Shown one piece after another: positions 1 to 8,385 of a stretch of 64,000 bases of DNA. Both the position numbers and the translations under genes were made by a program. The notes beneath the pieces are model-generated. The model was not told the origin of the DNA. It worked only from the letters and a program-made list of their open reading frames with translations, and did not search any database. How positions within the stretch are numbered: the stretch's first letter is position 1; each line of letters opens with the position of its first letter. Source of the DNA: CAIWHR01 sp963713275 (GTDB lineage Bacteria; Pseudomonadota; Gammaproteobacteria; Burkholderiales; Casimicrobiaceae); the NCBI GenBank assembly GCA_963713275.1, contig CAVQLG010000007.1:308693-372692 (forward strand), written 5' to 3'.

Positions 1-1
1 T

Positions 2-208
2 CTGAAGAAGATCGGCGAGGAGGCGACCGAGGCGGTCATGGCGGGCAAGGACGGCGACCCGGCGCGCATCGTCGCCGAGGTCGCGGATCTGTGGTTTCAT
101 TGCCTCGTGCTGCTCGCGCGGCACGGCCGCGGTCCTGACGACGTGCGCGCCGAGCTCGCGCGCCGCGAGGGCGTCTCCGGGCACGCCGAGAAGGCGGCCC
201 GCCGTTGA
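2..208 (+). CDS. hisE: Phosphoribosyl-ATP diphosphatase, 3' part only
   Basis: This is the C-terminal 68 residues of HisE, which removes pyrophosphate from phosphoribosyl-ATP, the second step of histidine synthesis in the cytoplasm. The visible part holds the family core: KKIGEEATE, a small loop, then a helix with EVADLWFHCLVLLA, which contains the acidic metal-binding residues of the all-alpha NTP pyrophosphohydrolase fold. The start lies upstream of the window. It sits just ahead of a small membrane protein gene and hinT, a neighbourhood usual at the end of betaproteobacterial his operons. Confidence 0.9.
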   Translation: MKKIGEEATEAVMAGKDGDPARIVAEVADLWFHCLVLLARHGRGPDDVRAELARREGVSGHAEKAARR

Positions 209-214
209 CGCGGC

Positions 215-679
215 GTGAGCGACTACCGGCACTCGCAGTTCGGCTCGGTGATCGCCGCCGGGACCGTGCTGGGCGCGCTGATGGCGCTCGGCGTCACGCT
301 GTCGCTGTCGAAACAGACGCTGCAGCAGGCGTGGTGGCTGGTCGTCGCCATGTTCGCGGTCCTGGGTGCGGCCTGGGCGCTGTTCGCGACGCTGTGTGTC
401 GAGGTCGACGCCCGAGAGGTGCGCGTGCGCTTCGGCGTCGGGCTCATTCGCAAGACGGTCCCGATCGCCGACATCGTCCGTGCCGACATCGTGCGCACGC
501 GCATCTGGTGGGGCTGGGGTCTGCACTGGACGCCGGCCGGTTGGCTATACAATGTCGCCGGACGCGACGCCGTGCGCCTGGAACTGCGGCGCGAGCGCGC
601 GATCATGATCGGCAGCGACGAGGCCGACCGGCTCAAGGCGGCGATCGACGCGCGAGTCGCCGGGCACTCCGGGCGCTGA
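215..679 (+). CDS. Small inner-membrane protein with PH-like domain, unknown function
   Basis: The 154-residue protein begins at a GTG six bases after the hisE stop. Two hydrophobic helices (about residues 13-30 and 38-58) are followed by a soluble part rich in beta-strand patterns. That part contains a WGLHWTPAGWLYNVAG stretch, as in small bacterial membrane proteins with a PH-like (YdbS or DUF304 style) domain. No catalytic motif is visible. It lies between hisE and hinT with short gaps, so it is probably co-transcribed with them. The function is unknown and I do not infer one from context. Confidence 0.65.
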   Translation: MSDYRHSQFGSVIAAGTVLGALMALGVTLSLSKQTLQQAWWLVVAMFAVLGAAWALFATLCVEVDAREVRVRFGVGLIRKTVPIADIVRADIVRTRIWWGWGLHWTPAGWLYNVAGRDAVRLELRRERAIMIGSDEADRLKAAIDARVAGHSGR

Positions 680-692
680 AGGAGCGGGTGGC

Positions 693-1043
693 ATGCAGGA
701 CTGCGTCTTCTGCAGGATCGTGCGGGGCGAGTTGCCCGCGAACAAAGCCTATGAGGACGAAGACGTGCTCGTCTTCCACGACATCGCGCCGCTGGCAACG
801 CTGCACCTGCTGCTGATCCCGAAGCGGCATATCGCCACGCTGGCCGATGCCGGGGACGCCGACGCCCCCGTTCTCGGCCGGATGCTGGCGCTGACCGGTG
901 CCCTCGCGCGGGACCACGGCTCGCCGGACGGCTATCGGATCATCGTCAACACCGGCCGCATCGGCCGCCAGGACGTGCAGCACGTCCACCTCCACCTCAT
1001 CGGTGGGCCCACGCCGCTGGGGCCGATGCTGCCCCGGCGCTGA
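693..1043 (+). CDS. hinT: HIT-family purine nucleoside phosphoramidase
   Basis: This 116-residue protein has the usual length of HinT, a cytoplasmic enzyme that hydrolyses adenosine phosphoramidates and aminoacyl adenylates. The N-terminal CVFCRIVRGELP is the standard family opening. The histidine triad is H97-V-H99-L-H101 in QHVHLHLIGG. The ATG follows GGAGCGGGTGGC, which supplies a ribosome-binding site. In many betaproteobacteria hinT lies between hisE and tatA, as it does here. Confidence 0.95.
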   Translation: MQDCVFCRIVRGELPANKAYEDEDVLVFHDIAPLATLHLLLIPKRHIATLADAGDADAPVLGRMLALTGALARDHGSPDGYRIIVNTGRIGRQDVQHVHLHLIGGPTPLGPMLPRR

Positions 1044-1074
1044 ACGTACGCTTGCATGGCACAAGGAGTCTGAC

Positions 1075-1323
1075 ATGGGTTCACTGAGCATCTGGCACTG
1101 GCTGATCGTGTTGCTCGTCGTCGTGCTGATCTTCGGCACCAAGAAGCTGCGCAACATCGGGCAGGACCTGGGCGGCGCGGTCAAGGGCTTCAAGGAAGGC
1201 ATGGGCTCCGCCAGCGCCGAGGCCGACGCGGCGAAGCAGGCCGCCGCCGACGGCGGCGCGCAGCAGATCGCCGGCAAGACGATCGAAGGCGAGGCCAAGC
1301 AGGAGACCTCAGCCAAGTCCTGA
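1075..1323 (+). CDS. tatA: Twin-arginine translocase subunit TatA
   Basis: TatA forms the size-variable pore element of the Tat system, which exports folded, cofactor-bearing proteins such as the Rieske protein encoded nearby. The 82-residue product has the classic layout: a short N-terminal membrane helix (IWHWLIVLLVVVLIFG, about residues 5-20), the FGTKKL hinge, an amphipathic helix with DLGGAVKGFKEGM, and a charged Ala/Gln-rich tail. I chose the ATG at 1075 because it sits just before the helix and is preceded by AAGGAGTC. Confidence 0.95.
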   Translation: MGSLSIWHWLIVLLVVVLIFGTKKLRNIGQDLGGAVKGFKEGMGSASAEADAAKQAAADGGAQQIAGKTIEGEAKQETSAKS

Positions 1324-1432
1324 GGGGCGCCGGCCGGCTGGCGATTGCCTGCGCGAAGTCGGCGCCGATCGGTCGGACTCACCCCTGGCCGCGGGGCTCG
1401 GGGGACGCCACTCCAACTCATCGTCTGCTGCA

Positions 1433-1891
1433 ATGTTCGACATCGGATTCAGCGAGTTCGTCGTCATCGGCGTCGTGGCGCTGATCGTCATCGGCCCCGA
1501 GCGGTTGCCAAAAGCGGCGCGCACGCTGGGGCACCTGTTCGGTCGGCTGCAGCGCTATGTCAGCGACGTGAAGGCCGACATCAGCCGCGAGATGGAGCTC
1601 GAGGAGTTACGCAAGCTGAAGACGCAGGTGCAGTCGGCGGCGCGCGACATCGAATCCTCGGTCAGCGCGGCCGCCCGCGACCTCGAGACCGGCGTGCGCC
1701 GCGTCGAGCAGGATCTCAACCCGGCTGCCGTCGACGCCATGCCGTCGCCGGTCGCGAGCGCGGCACCGGCGGACACCCCGCCGTCACCGGACACTGCCGC
1801 GTCCGCGGCCCGGGGGGCGACGCCGGCTGGCGCCGGCGCGCCGGTCGAACCGCCGCGGCAGGCGTCGCTGCCCGGGTTCGATCGCGGCTGA
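1433..1891 (+). CDS. tatB: Twin-arginine translocase subunit TatB
   Basis: TatB works with TatC as the receptor for twin-arginine signal peptides at the inner membrane. The 152-residue protein opens with MFDIGFSEFVVIGVVALIV and the conserved GPERLPKAARTLG, including the Glu-Arg-Leu-Pro hinge. A long charged amphipathic helix follows (about 30-100), then a Pro/Ala-rich tail of low conservation. It lies between tatA and tatC in the standard tatABC order. The 110-base gap from tatA shows no separate gene. Confidence 0.95.
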   Translation: MFDIGFSEFVVIGVVALIVIGPERLPKAARTLGHLFGRLQRYVSDVKADISREMELEELRKLKTQVQSAARDIESSVSAAARDLETGVRRVEQDLNPAAVDAMPSPVASAAPADTPPSPDTAASAARGATPAGAGAPVEPPRQASLPGFDRG

Positions 1892-1913
1892 TCCGCCCCT
1901 CCCCGCGCCTGCG

Positions 1914-2666
1914 ATGAGCACATCCCCGCCGCCGCCGGAGGGCACCGCGCAGGAGACCTTCGTCTCGCACCTGATCGAATTGCGCGATCGTCTGCTGCGC
2001 TCGATCATCGCCGTCGTCGTGGTCCTGGTATGCCTGTTCCCCTTCGCCAAGGACATCTACGCGCTGCTCGCGGCGCCTCTGGTCAAGGTGTTGCCGGCGG
2101 GTGCGACGATGATCGCCACCGACGTCACCGGCACGTTCCTCGTGCCGCTCAAGGTGACCCTGATGGCTGCGTTCTTGCTCGCCCTGCCGTACGTGCTGTG
2201 GCAGATGTGGGCGTTCGTCGCCCCGGGGCTCTACCAGCACGAGAAGAAGCTCGCCGTACCGGTGATCCTGTCCAGCTTCGTGTTCTTCCTGATCGGGATG
2301 GCGTTCGCGTATTTCGTCGTGTTTCCGGTGGCGTTCGGCTTCTTCGCCGGCTACGCCCCGGTCGGCGTGCAGATGATGACCGACATCGACAAGTACCTGT
2401 CGTTCGTGCTGACGATGTTCATCGCGTTCGGCGTGACCTTCGAGACGCCCATCGTCGTCATCGTGCTCGTGCGCATGGGCGTGGTCACGCTGCAGCAGCT
2501 CAAGTCGATTCGCTCGTACGTGATCGTCGGCGCGTTCGTCGTCGGCGCGATCTTCACCCCGCCCGACGTGATCTCGCAGCTGCTGCTCGCGGTGCCGTTG
2601 TGCCTGCTCTACGAGCTCGGCATCCTGCTCGCGCGCTTCGCCGTGCCGGTGGGGTCAGAGCCGTAA
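1914..2666 (+). CDS. tatC: Sec-independent translocase protein TatC
   Basis: TatC is the six-helix inner-membrane core that recognises twin-arginine signal peptides. The 250-residue protein carries the family marks: FVSHLIELRDRLLRS near the N terminus, the FL.P.K segment after the first periplasmic loop, WQMWAFVAPGLYQHEKK, the helix with FETPIVVIVLVRMG, and FTPPDVISQLLLAVPL near the end. The last codons (GSEP and stop) are read from the left arm of a palindromic repeat at 2651-2727, so the extreme C terminus has probably been replaced by repeat sequence. Confidence 0.95.
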   Translation: MSTSPPPPEGTAQETFVSHLIELRDRLLRSIIAVVVVLVCLFPFAKDIYALLAAPLVKVLPAGATMIATDVTGTFLVPLKVTLMAAFLLALPYVLWQMWAFVAPGLYQHEKKLAVPVILSSFVFFLIGMAFAYFVVFPVAFGFFAGYAPVGVQMMTDIDKYLSFVLTMFIAFGVTFETPIVVIVLVRMGVVTLQQLKSIRSYVIVGAFVVGAIFTPPDVISQLLLAVPLCLLYELGILLARFAVPVGSEP

Positions 2667-2727
2667 TACGAGAGCACGTATCTGTGCGTATTGATCCAGC
2701 AAGCCCTCGTATTACGGCGCTGACCCC
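2651..2727. repeat. Imperfect palindrome between convergent tatC and the protease gene
   Basis: The two 22-base arms (2651-2672 and 2706-2727) are inverted copies with one mismatch, separated by 33 bases. The outer ends read GGGGTCAG and CTGACCCC. The left arm overlaps the tatC stop codon. The element lies between two convergent genes, so it could act as a bidirectional terminator as well as being a mobile palindromic repeat. A related GGGGTCAG end is found at 37020. Confidence 0.75.
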
Positions 2728-2747
2728 AAAGGAACAAAGCCAACGCT

Positions 2748-3902
2748 TCACGCCTTCGGCCGCCGGCCAACGGTCACCTCGACCTCGATCGCCTTGCGGT
2801 CGCGCCAGAGCTTGACCTTCGCGGGTGCTCCCGGCGGGAGATTGGCGATCCGGGTCAGCAGCACCGCGGTGTCGCGGGTGGGCTTGCCGTCGATCTCCAG
2901 CACGACGTCGCGCGGCAGGATGCCGGCGCGATCGGCCGGGCCGTTGCGGACGATGCCGCGGATCAGCACGCCGCCGCCGTTCTCGACGGCGAGCGCCTGG
3001 GCGAACTCCTGCGACAGGTCCTGCGGCTCGATCCCGAGCCAGCCGCGTGTCACCTCGCCGTCGCGGATGATCTGCTCCAGCACCGTGCGCGCGAGAGACA
3101 CCGGAATGGCGAAGCCGATCCCCTGCGAGCCGCCCGACTGCGAATAGATCGTGCTGTTGATGCCGATGAGGTTGCCGGCGACGTCGACCAACGCTCCCCC
3201 GGAGTTGCCGGGATTGATCGCCGCGTCGGTCTGAATGAAGTCCTCGAACCGGTTGATGCCGAGGTGGTTGCGGCCGGTCGCGCTGACGATGCCCATCGTG
3301 ACCGTGTTGCCGAAGCCGAACGGGTTGCCGATCGCGAGCACGATGTCGCCCACCTCAACCGCTTCGAGCGAACCGAAAGTGATCGCCGGCAGATCCGTGT
3401 CCTCGGCCTTCAGCACGGCGAGGTCCGATTCGGGGTCGGTGCCGCGGACGCGGGCCTGGATCCGGCGGCCGTCTGCGAGCACCAGCTGGATGTCGTCGGC
3501 GCCTTCGATGACGTGGTGGTTGGTGAGGACGTAGCCTTCCCTGGCGACGATCACGCCGGAGCCCAGGCTCGTCGCCCGCTGTTGCGGCAGGCGTTCGGCG
3601 AGGTCGGGGAAGTAGCGCCGCAGGATGGAGTCGTCGATCAGCGGGTGCCGCTGGCGCAACTCCTTGCTGGTGTAGATGTTGACCACCGCGGGCATGGCCT
3701 TCTTCGCGGCGTCGGCGAAGGTCGCGATCGATGGCCCGGTCAGCGGCGTGTGCGTCTCCTGGAGCAGCACGACGCCGCCGTCGCCGCGCTGCCCGAGGCG
3801 GGGCAGGAGGTCCGGGCGCAGCGTGGAGACGACGAACAGCGCGGCAACGCACAGCGTGCAGACCTGCGCAAAGAGCAGCCAGAATTTCCGCAGCACGGGC
3901 AT
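2748..3902 (-). CDS. DegS/AlgW-type periplasmic serine protease with one PDZ domain
   Basis: This 384-residue trypsin-like HtrA protease is anchored by an N-terminal helix (about residues 8-27) and acts in the periplasm. Members of this subgroup sense misfolded outer-membrane proteins and start cleavage of an anti-sigma factor. The triad is visible: H130 in TNHHVIEG, D160 in ESDLAVLK and S234 in NPGNSGGAL. One PDZ domain spans about 280-375 (GWLGIEPQ, GPADRAGILPRDVV). A single PDZ and the membrane anchor fit DegS/AlgW better than DegP, which has two PDZ domains. An AGGA site precedes the ATG and a TATAAT box lies about 22 bases upstream. Confidence 0.93.
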   Translation of the reverse strand: MPVLRKFWLLFAQVCTLCVAALFVVSTLRPDLLPRLGQRGDGGVVLLQETHTPLTGPSIATFADAAKKAMPAVVNIYTSKELRQRHPLIDDSILRRYFPDLAERLPQQRATSLGSGVIVAREGYVLTNHHVIEGADDIQLVLADGRRIQARVRGTDPESDLAVLKAEDTDLPAITFGSLEAVEVGDIVLAIGNPFGFGNTVTMGIVSATGRNHLGINRFEDFIQTDAAINPGNSGGALVDVAGNLIGINSTIYSQSGGSQGIGFAIPVSLARTVLEQIIRDGEVTRGWLGIEPQDLSQEFAQALAVENGGGVLIRGIVRNGPADRAGILPRDVVLEIDGKPTRDTAVLLTRIANLPPGAPAKVKLWRDRKAIEVEVTVGRRPKA

Positions 3903-3923
3903 TTTCCTTTTGGATTACAGAGC

Positions 3924-3929
3924 ATTATA
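3924..3929 (-). promoter_or_regulatory. Probable -10 box for the DegS-type protease
   Basis: On the minus strand these bases read TATAAT, 22 bases before the protease ATG. No strong -35 element is seen at the usual spacing. Confidence 0.45.
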
Positions 3930-4083
3930 GCCGCGGGTCGGTGCGGGCCTCGCCGCTGGCCCGGCGCCGGCCCCGCGCCGGCTGCTGCAGCGGCCACCGT
4001 CGAGCGGCGCGCAAGCCGATGATTGGATGCGGTTTTTGGGAGTTTGCTGCATTGCTTGCTTCCGGCGGAGGGGTGAAATCCTC

Positions 4084-4089
4084 TATAAT
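4084..4089 (+). promoter_or_regulatory. Probable -10 box for petABC
   Basis: TATAAT lies 75 bases before the petA ATG, in the divergent region between the protease gene and petA. A clear -35 hexamer at 16-18 bases is not evident. Confidence 0.45.
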
Positions 4090-4163
4090 TGAGCAGATTT
4101 GCGAATCCACGCCCGGGTCGGCAACGGGTATGGCCCGCATCCTCCAACCTGGGACAGGGCGAC

Positions 4164-4758
4164 ATGGCGGAAGGCACGATGGACAAGGGCAAGCGCCGGT
4201 TCGTGATCGGCGCGACGAGCGTGGTCGGAGGCATCGGCGTGGCGGCGGCGGCGACGCCGTTCGTGCTGTCGATGTTCCCGAGTGAGCGCGCCAAGGCGGC
4301 CGGAGCGCCGGTCGAAGTGGACATCAGCAAGCTCGAGCCGGGGCAGAAGATCGACGTTGAATGGCGGGGCAAGGTCGTGTGGGTCATCAGTCGCACCAAG
4401 ACGATGCTGGCCGACCTGCCGAAGCTCGACGCAAAGCTCGCGGATCCGAACTCGCTGATGCCGCAGCAACCCGAGTACTGCAAGAACCCGGTGCGCTCGA
4501 TCAAGCCGGAGGTCTTGGTCGCAATCGGCATCTGCACCCACCTCGGCTGCTCGCCGACCTACCGACCCGAGGTGGCGCCGGCCGACCTTGGGGCCGACTG
4601 GCTCGGCGGGTTCTTCTGCCCCTGCCACCAGTCGAAGTTCGACCTCGCCGGCCGTGTGTACGCCGGCGTTCCCGCCCCGACCAACCTCGTGATCCCGCCG
4701 CTACAAGTACATCGGCGAGACGAAGGTGGTCATCGGCGACGACGGCAAGTCGGCGTAA
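4164..4758 (+). CDS. petA: Ubiquinol-cytochrome c reductase Rieske iron-sulfur subunit (frameshifted at the 3' end)
   Basis: This subunit accepts electrons from ubiquinol through a [2Fe-2S] cluster in the bc1 complex. It has a Tat-style N terminus (DKGKRRFVIGATS) with a membrane helix. Its two cluster-binding boxes are C124-T-H126-LG-C129 and C152-P-C154-H155. After IPP (about residue 179) an extra C near 4701 shifts the frame. Without that base the protein would continue YKYIGETKV and stop at the TAA at 4756-4758, a normal length of about 197 residues. As written, the frame runs on into petB with no stop. A sequencing or assembly insertion is the simplest explanation. Confidence 0.92.
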
Positions 4759-4775
4759 CGGGGGAAGGCGGAGCC

Positions 4776-6047
4776 ATGGAAAAGCTGCTCAACTGGATCG
4801 ACGATCGCTTCCCGCTGACCGCGCTGTGGAAGTCGCAGGTCGCCGAGTATTACGCGCCGAAGAACATGAACTTCTGGTACTACTTCGGCTCGCTCGCGCT
4901 GCTGGTGCTGGTGATGCAGATCGTCACCGGGATCTTCCTCACGATGAACTACAAGCCCGACGCCGCCAAGGCGTTCGACTCCGTCGAGTACATCATGCGC
5001 GACGTGTCGTGGGGCTGGCTGATCCGCTACATGCACTCGACCGGCGCGTCGATGTTCTTCGTCGTGGTCTACCTGCACATGTTCCGCGGCCTCATGTACG
5101 GCAGCTATCGGAAGCCGCGCGAACTCACCTGGATCCTGGGCTGCATGATCTTCCTCGCGCTGATGGGCGAGGCGTTCTTCGGCTACCTCTTGCCCTGGGG
5201 CCAGATGTCGTTCTGGGGCGCGCAGGTCATCGTCAACCTGTTCTCGGCGATTCCGATCATCGGCGAGGACCTGTCGGTGTGGATCCGCGGCGACTACACG
5301 ATCTCCGACATCACGCTCAACCGCTTCTTCGCCTTCCACGTGATCGCGCTGCCGCTGGTGCTGCTGGGGCTCGTCGCCGCGCACCTGATCGCGCTGCACG
5401 AAACCGGGTCCAACAACCCCGACGGCGTGGAGATCAAGAACAACAAGGATCCGAAGACGGGCATCCCGCTCGACGGCATCGCCTTCCACCCCTACTACAC
5501 GGTCAAGGACACGATGGGCGTGGTGGTCTTCCTCGCCGTGTTCTCGATCGTCGTGTTCTTCGTGCCGGAGATGGGCGGCTACTTCCTCGAGGCCAACAAC
5601 TTCATTCCGGCCGACCCGCTCAAGACGCCGGCGCACATCGCCCCGGTGTGGTACTTCACGCCCTACTACGCGATGCTGCGCGCCGTGCCGTCGTACTTCG
5701 GCACCCAGGTCTGGGGCGTGCTGGTGATGGGCGCAGCCGTGCTGATCTTCTTCGCGCTGCCCTGGCTCGACCGCGGCAAGGTGAAGTCGATCCGCTATCG
5801 GGGCGGGCTCTACAAGTCCTGGCTGGCCGCGTTCGTCGTCAGCTTCCTGATCCTGGGCTACCTCGGCGTCGTGCCGGTCACGGTCTGGGGGCAGTTCGCC
5901 GAGGGCATCCCCTTGCTCGGCGGCGCGGACAAGGCGACCGTCGCCTCGCGGGTGCTGACCGTCGTCTACTTCCTCTTCTTTCTCTTGATGCCGTGGTACA
6001 CGGCGCGCGACAAGACCAAGCCCGAACCGCACAGGGTGACCGGATAA
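4776..6047 (+). CDS. petB: Cytochrome b subunit of the bc1 complex
   Basis: This 423-residue integral membrane subunit holds the two b hemes and both quinone sites. Visible features are the N-terminal WIDDRFPLTALWKSQ, the heme helix with YMHSTGASMFFVVVYLHMFRG, GYLLPWGQMSFWGAQV of the Qo region, and the second heme helix with FFAFHVIALPLVLL. The C-terminal third has four helices with the HIAPVWYFTPYYAMLRAVP segment, which covers the conserved PEWY-like area. The ATG at 4776 follows GGGGGAAGGCGG. It overlaps petC by one base, so translation is probably coupled. Confidence 0.96.
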   Translation: MEKLLNWIDDRFPLTALWKSQVAEYYAPKNMNFWYYFGSLALLVLVMQIVTGIFLTMNYKPDAAKAFDSVEYIMRDVSWGWLIRYMHSTGASMFFVVVYLHMFRGLMYGSYRKPRELTWILGCMIFLALMGEAFFGYLLPWGQMSFWGAQVIVNLFSAIPIIGEDLSVWIRGDYTISDITLNRFFAFHVIALPLVLLGLVAAHLIALHETGSNNPDGVEIKNNKDPKTGIPLDGIAFHPYYTVKDTMGVVVFLAVFSIVVFFVPEMGGYFLEANNFIPADPLKTPAHIAPVWYFTPYYAMLRAVPSYFGTQVWGVLVMGAAVLIFFALPWLDRGKVKSIRYRGGLYKSWLAAFVVSFLILGYLGVVPVTVWGQFAEGIPLLGGADKATVASRVLTVVYFLFFLLMPWYTARDKTKPEPHRVTG

Positions 6048-6847
6048 TGAACAAGCTGATCACGATCCTCTTCGCGGCGCTGGCGCTTGCTTCGGGCGCG
6101 GTGGCCGCGGCCGGCGGCGACAACGTTCGTTTCGAGCCCGCGCCGATCAACCGCCTCGACGCCGAGTCGCTGCAGCGCGGCGCGCGGACCTTCGTCAACT
6201 ACTGCCTCAACTGCCACAGCGCAAAGTACCTGCGCTACAACCGGCTCACCGATCTCGGCCTCAGCGAGGACCAGATCAAGGACAACCTGATCCTCACCGG
6301 CGCCAAGATCGCGGATCCGATGAAGATCGCGATGACCTACGACGAGGCGCGCAACTGGTTCGGCGCGATCCCGCCGGACCTCTCGGTCGAGTCGCGCGTG
6401 CGCGGCACCGACTGGCTGTACAACTACTTCCTCGGCTTCTACCGGGACGAGAAGTCGGCGACCGGCTGGAACAACCTCGTGTTCCCGAACGTCGGCATGC
6501 CGCACGTGCTGTGGGAGCTGTCGGGAACCAACAAGCTCGTCACCACCGAGTACAAGGACGCGCACGAGGCGCAGGGTGCGGCGATCGCCGCCAAGCAGCT
6601 CGTCAAGGTGGCCTCGCTGCCGGGCGGCAAGGCCGCGGTCGAGACGCTCGCCGTCGCCACGCCCGGAACCCTGTCGCCGGCGGAGTACCGCACGGTGATC
6701 GCCGATCTGGTCAACTTCCTCGATTACATGGCCGAGCCGGTCAAGAACAAGCGGATCACCCTCGGCCTCGTCGTGCTGATCTACCTGGCCATCCTGTTCG
6801 TCTTCGCGTTTTGGCTGAAGAAGGAGTACTGGAAGGACGTCCACTGA
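6047..6847 (+). CDS. petC: Cytochrome c1 subunit of the bc1 complex
   Basis: The 266-residue periplasmic cytochrome passes electrons from the Rieske centre to soluble cytochrome c. It has a cleavable signal peptide (about residues 1-22), the heme-binding C53-LN-C56-H57, a Met-containing region near KIAMTY, and a C-terminal membrane anchor (about 243-262) ending in a positively charged tail. It completes the petABC operon. The next gene, sspA, often follows petC in betaproteobacteria, here after a gap of about 430 bases. Confidence 0.96.
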   Translation: MNKLITILFAALALASGAVAAAGGDNVRFEPAPINRLDAESLQRGARTFVNYCLNCHSAKYLRYNRLTDLGLSEDQIKDNLILTGAKIADPMKIAMTYDEARNWFGAIPPDLSVESRVRGTDWLYNYFLGFYRDEKSATGWNNLVFPNVGMPHVLWELSGTNKLVTTEYKDAHEAQGAAIAAKQLVKVASLPGGKAAVETLAVATPGTLSPAEYRTVIADLVNFLDYMAEPVKNKRITLGLVVLIYLAILFVFAFWLKKEYWKDVH

Positions 6848-7276
6848 GAGCCCGTGAAGCGTTCGTGGCGACGCGGAGGTGGGAACGCTGGCCGCGAGCG
6901 AACGAACGACGGGCATGGCAAGGTGGGTGGACAAGGCGTGAGGCGAGTCGGCAACGCGCGGTCGCCCGCGCAGCAGGTTTGTTCACGGGTTCTGAGAGCA
7001 TCTGATCCGGGCGCTGCCGCGCACCGGAGGCTCGTCCTGTGGCAGCACGCGGCCCGGATTCCGCCGCCGCAGCGCGACTTGCTTCCCGGTGGGCTCGAGT
7101 GCCGGGCGGGGCGGGGCGGCGCGCTGGAATTCCCGACGGTTCAGCGTTGCTGGTCGCGGCCTAGCCACCAGGGAGCGATTCGGCGTGGCCGCGGGGTCGC
7201 AACGGCGCCGGAGGACGCGCCGGCGCCCGGCGCCGAAGCGAATCCGCCGCCGGATTGCGGCAGGGAGAACAACGCG
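6848..7276. other. Intergenic region petC-sspA
   Basis: About 430 GC-rich bases between petC and sspA. Open frames here are overlaps in several phases with no family resemblance. It presumably carries the sspAB promoter, but I see no convincing -35/-10 pair and no RNA gene. Confidence 0.5.
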
Positions 7277-7876
7277 ATGATGACGCTGTATTCCGGAACC
7301 ACCGATCCCTTCAGCCAGCGCTGCCGGATCGTGCTGCACGAGAAGGGGATGGATTTCCAGATCATCGACGTCGACCTCGACCACAAGCCCGAGGACCTGG
7401 CGGTGATGAACCCCTACAACCAGGTGCCGGTGCTGGTGGAGCGCGACCTGGTCCTGCACGAGTCGAACATCATCAACGAGTACATCGACGAGCGCTTCCC
7501 GCACCCGCAGCTGATGCCTGCCGATCCGGTGATGCGCGCGCGTGCGCGCTTGTTCCTCCATCGTTTCGAGAAAGAGCTGTTCGTCCACATCGAGGCGCTG
7601 GAGAGCAACAACCCGAAGCAGATCGAGAAGGCGCGCAGCCTCGTGCGCGACAGCCTGCTGCAGATCGCCCCGGTGTTCGCCAAGCACAAGCACATGCTGG
7701 GCGAGGAGTATTCGATGCTCGACGTCGCGATCACGCCGCTGCTGTGGCGGCTCGACTACTACGGCGTCGTCATGCCCAAGCAGGCGGCGCCGCTCATGAA
7801 GTACGCCGAACGGCTGTTCTCGCGGCCCGCGTTCTCCGAGGCGTTGACCTCGGCCGAGCGCGGCATGCGCAAGTAG
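7277..7876 (+). CDS. sspA: Stringent starvation protein A
   Basis: SspA is a glutathione-transferase-like protein that binds RNA polymerase and redirects transcription under starvation or acid stress. The 199-residue product has the thioredoxin-fold N domain (MTLYSGTTDPFSQRCRIVLHEKG, PYNQVPVLVERDLVLHESNII) and an all-helical C domain with the conserved YSMLDVAITPLLWRLDYYG. Two ATG codons occur in a row (7277, 7280) and either could be the start. GGGAGAA lies just upstream. It is paired with sspB, 56 bases downstream. Confidence 0.95.
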   Translation: MMTLYSGTTDPFSQRCRIVLHEKGMDFQIIDVDLDHKPEDLAVMNPYNQVPVLVERDLVLHESNIINEYIDERFPHPQLMPADPVMRARARLFLHRFEKELFVHIEALESNNPKQIEKARSLVRDSLLQIAPVFAKHKHMLGEEYSMLDVAITPLLWRLDYYGVVMPKQAAPLMKYAERLFSRPAFSEALTSAERGMRK

Positions 7877-7932
7877 CCGCCAAGACCGACCGTGCCCCGT
7901 CCCGTCATTCCGGCCAACAACCGATCCCGACG

Positions 7933-8385
7933 ATGTCCGAGCAATCCGCCAAGCCCTACCTCGTCCGCGCGCTGTGCGAGTGGTGCGCCGACAACGGCCT
8001 CACCCCCTATCTTGCGGTCCGCGTGAACGCGGAGACCCGTGTGCCGACGGCCTACGTTCGCAACGGCGAGATCGTGCTCAACATCGGCGCGGCCGCGACA
8101 CGCAAGCTGACGATCGACAACGACTGGGTGCGCTTTTCCGCGCGCTTCGGCGGCGTATCGCAGGAAGTGGCGGTGCCGATGGGCGCGGTCGTTGGTATCT
8201 TCGCCAGGGAGACCGGCTACGGCTTCGCGTTCGCGGCCGCGGAGGATCCTGCCGCGTCGCTCGAGCGGGCCACGCAGCCCGCGCTGACCGACATCGAGTC
8301 GGCCTTGGCGCGCGACGAGAAGGACGCAGCGAAGGACGCGGACAAGCCCAAGCCGCGGCCGTCGCATCTTTCGGTCATCAAGTAG
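7933..8385 (+). CDS. sspB: ClpXP adaptor protein SspB
   Basis: SspB delivers ssrA-tagged and other substrates to ClpXP. The 150-residue protein has the compact substrate-binding domain (residues 1-110: PYLVRALCEWCADNGLTPY, VLNIGAAATRKL, the IDNDWVRFSARFGG strand pair, VGIFARETGYGFAF). A disordered acidic/lysine-rich linker follows, ending in RPSHLSVIK, which matches the ClpX-binding tail (consensus LRVVK-like). The close sspA-sspB spacing indicates an operon. Confidence 0.95.
   Translation: MSEQSAKPYLVRALCEWCADNGLTPYLAVRVNAETRVPTAYVRNGEIVLNIGAAATRKLTIDNDWVRFSARFGGVSQEVAVPMGAVVGIFARETGYGFAFAAAEDPAASLERATQPALTDIESALARDEKDAAKDADKPKPRPSHLSVIK

Noticed and set aside
4361..6847. 828-codon frame joining petA-petB antiphase sequence to cytochrome c1
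   Set aside because: Only the last 266 codons are real (petC); the rest is the wrong frame of petA and petB.
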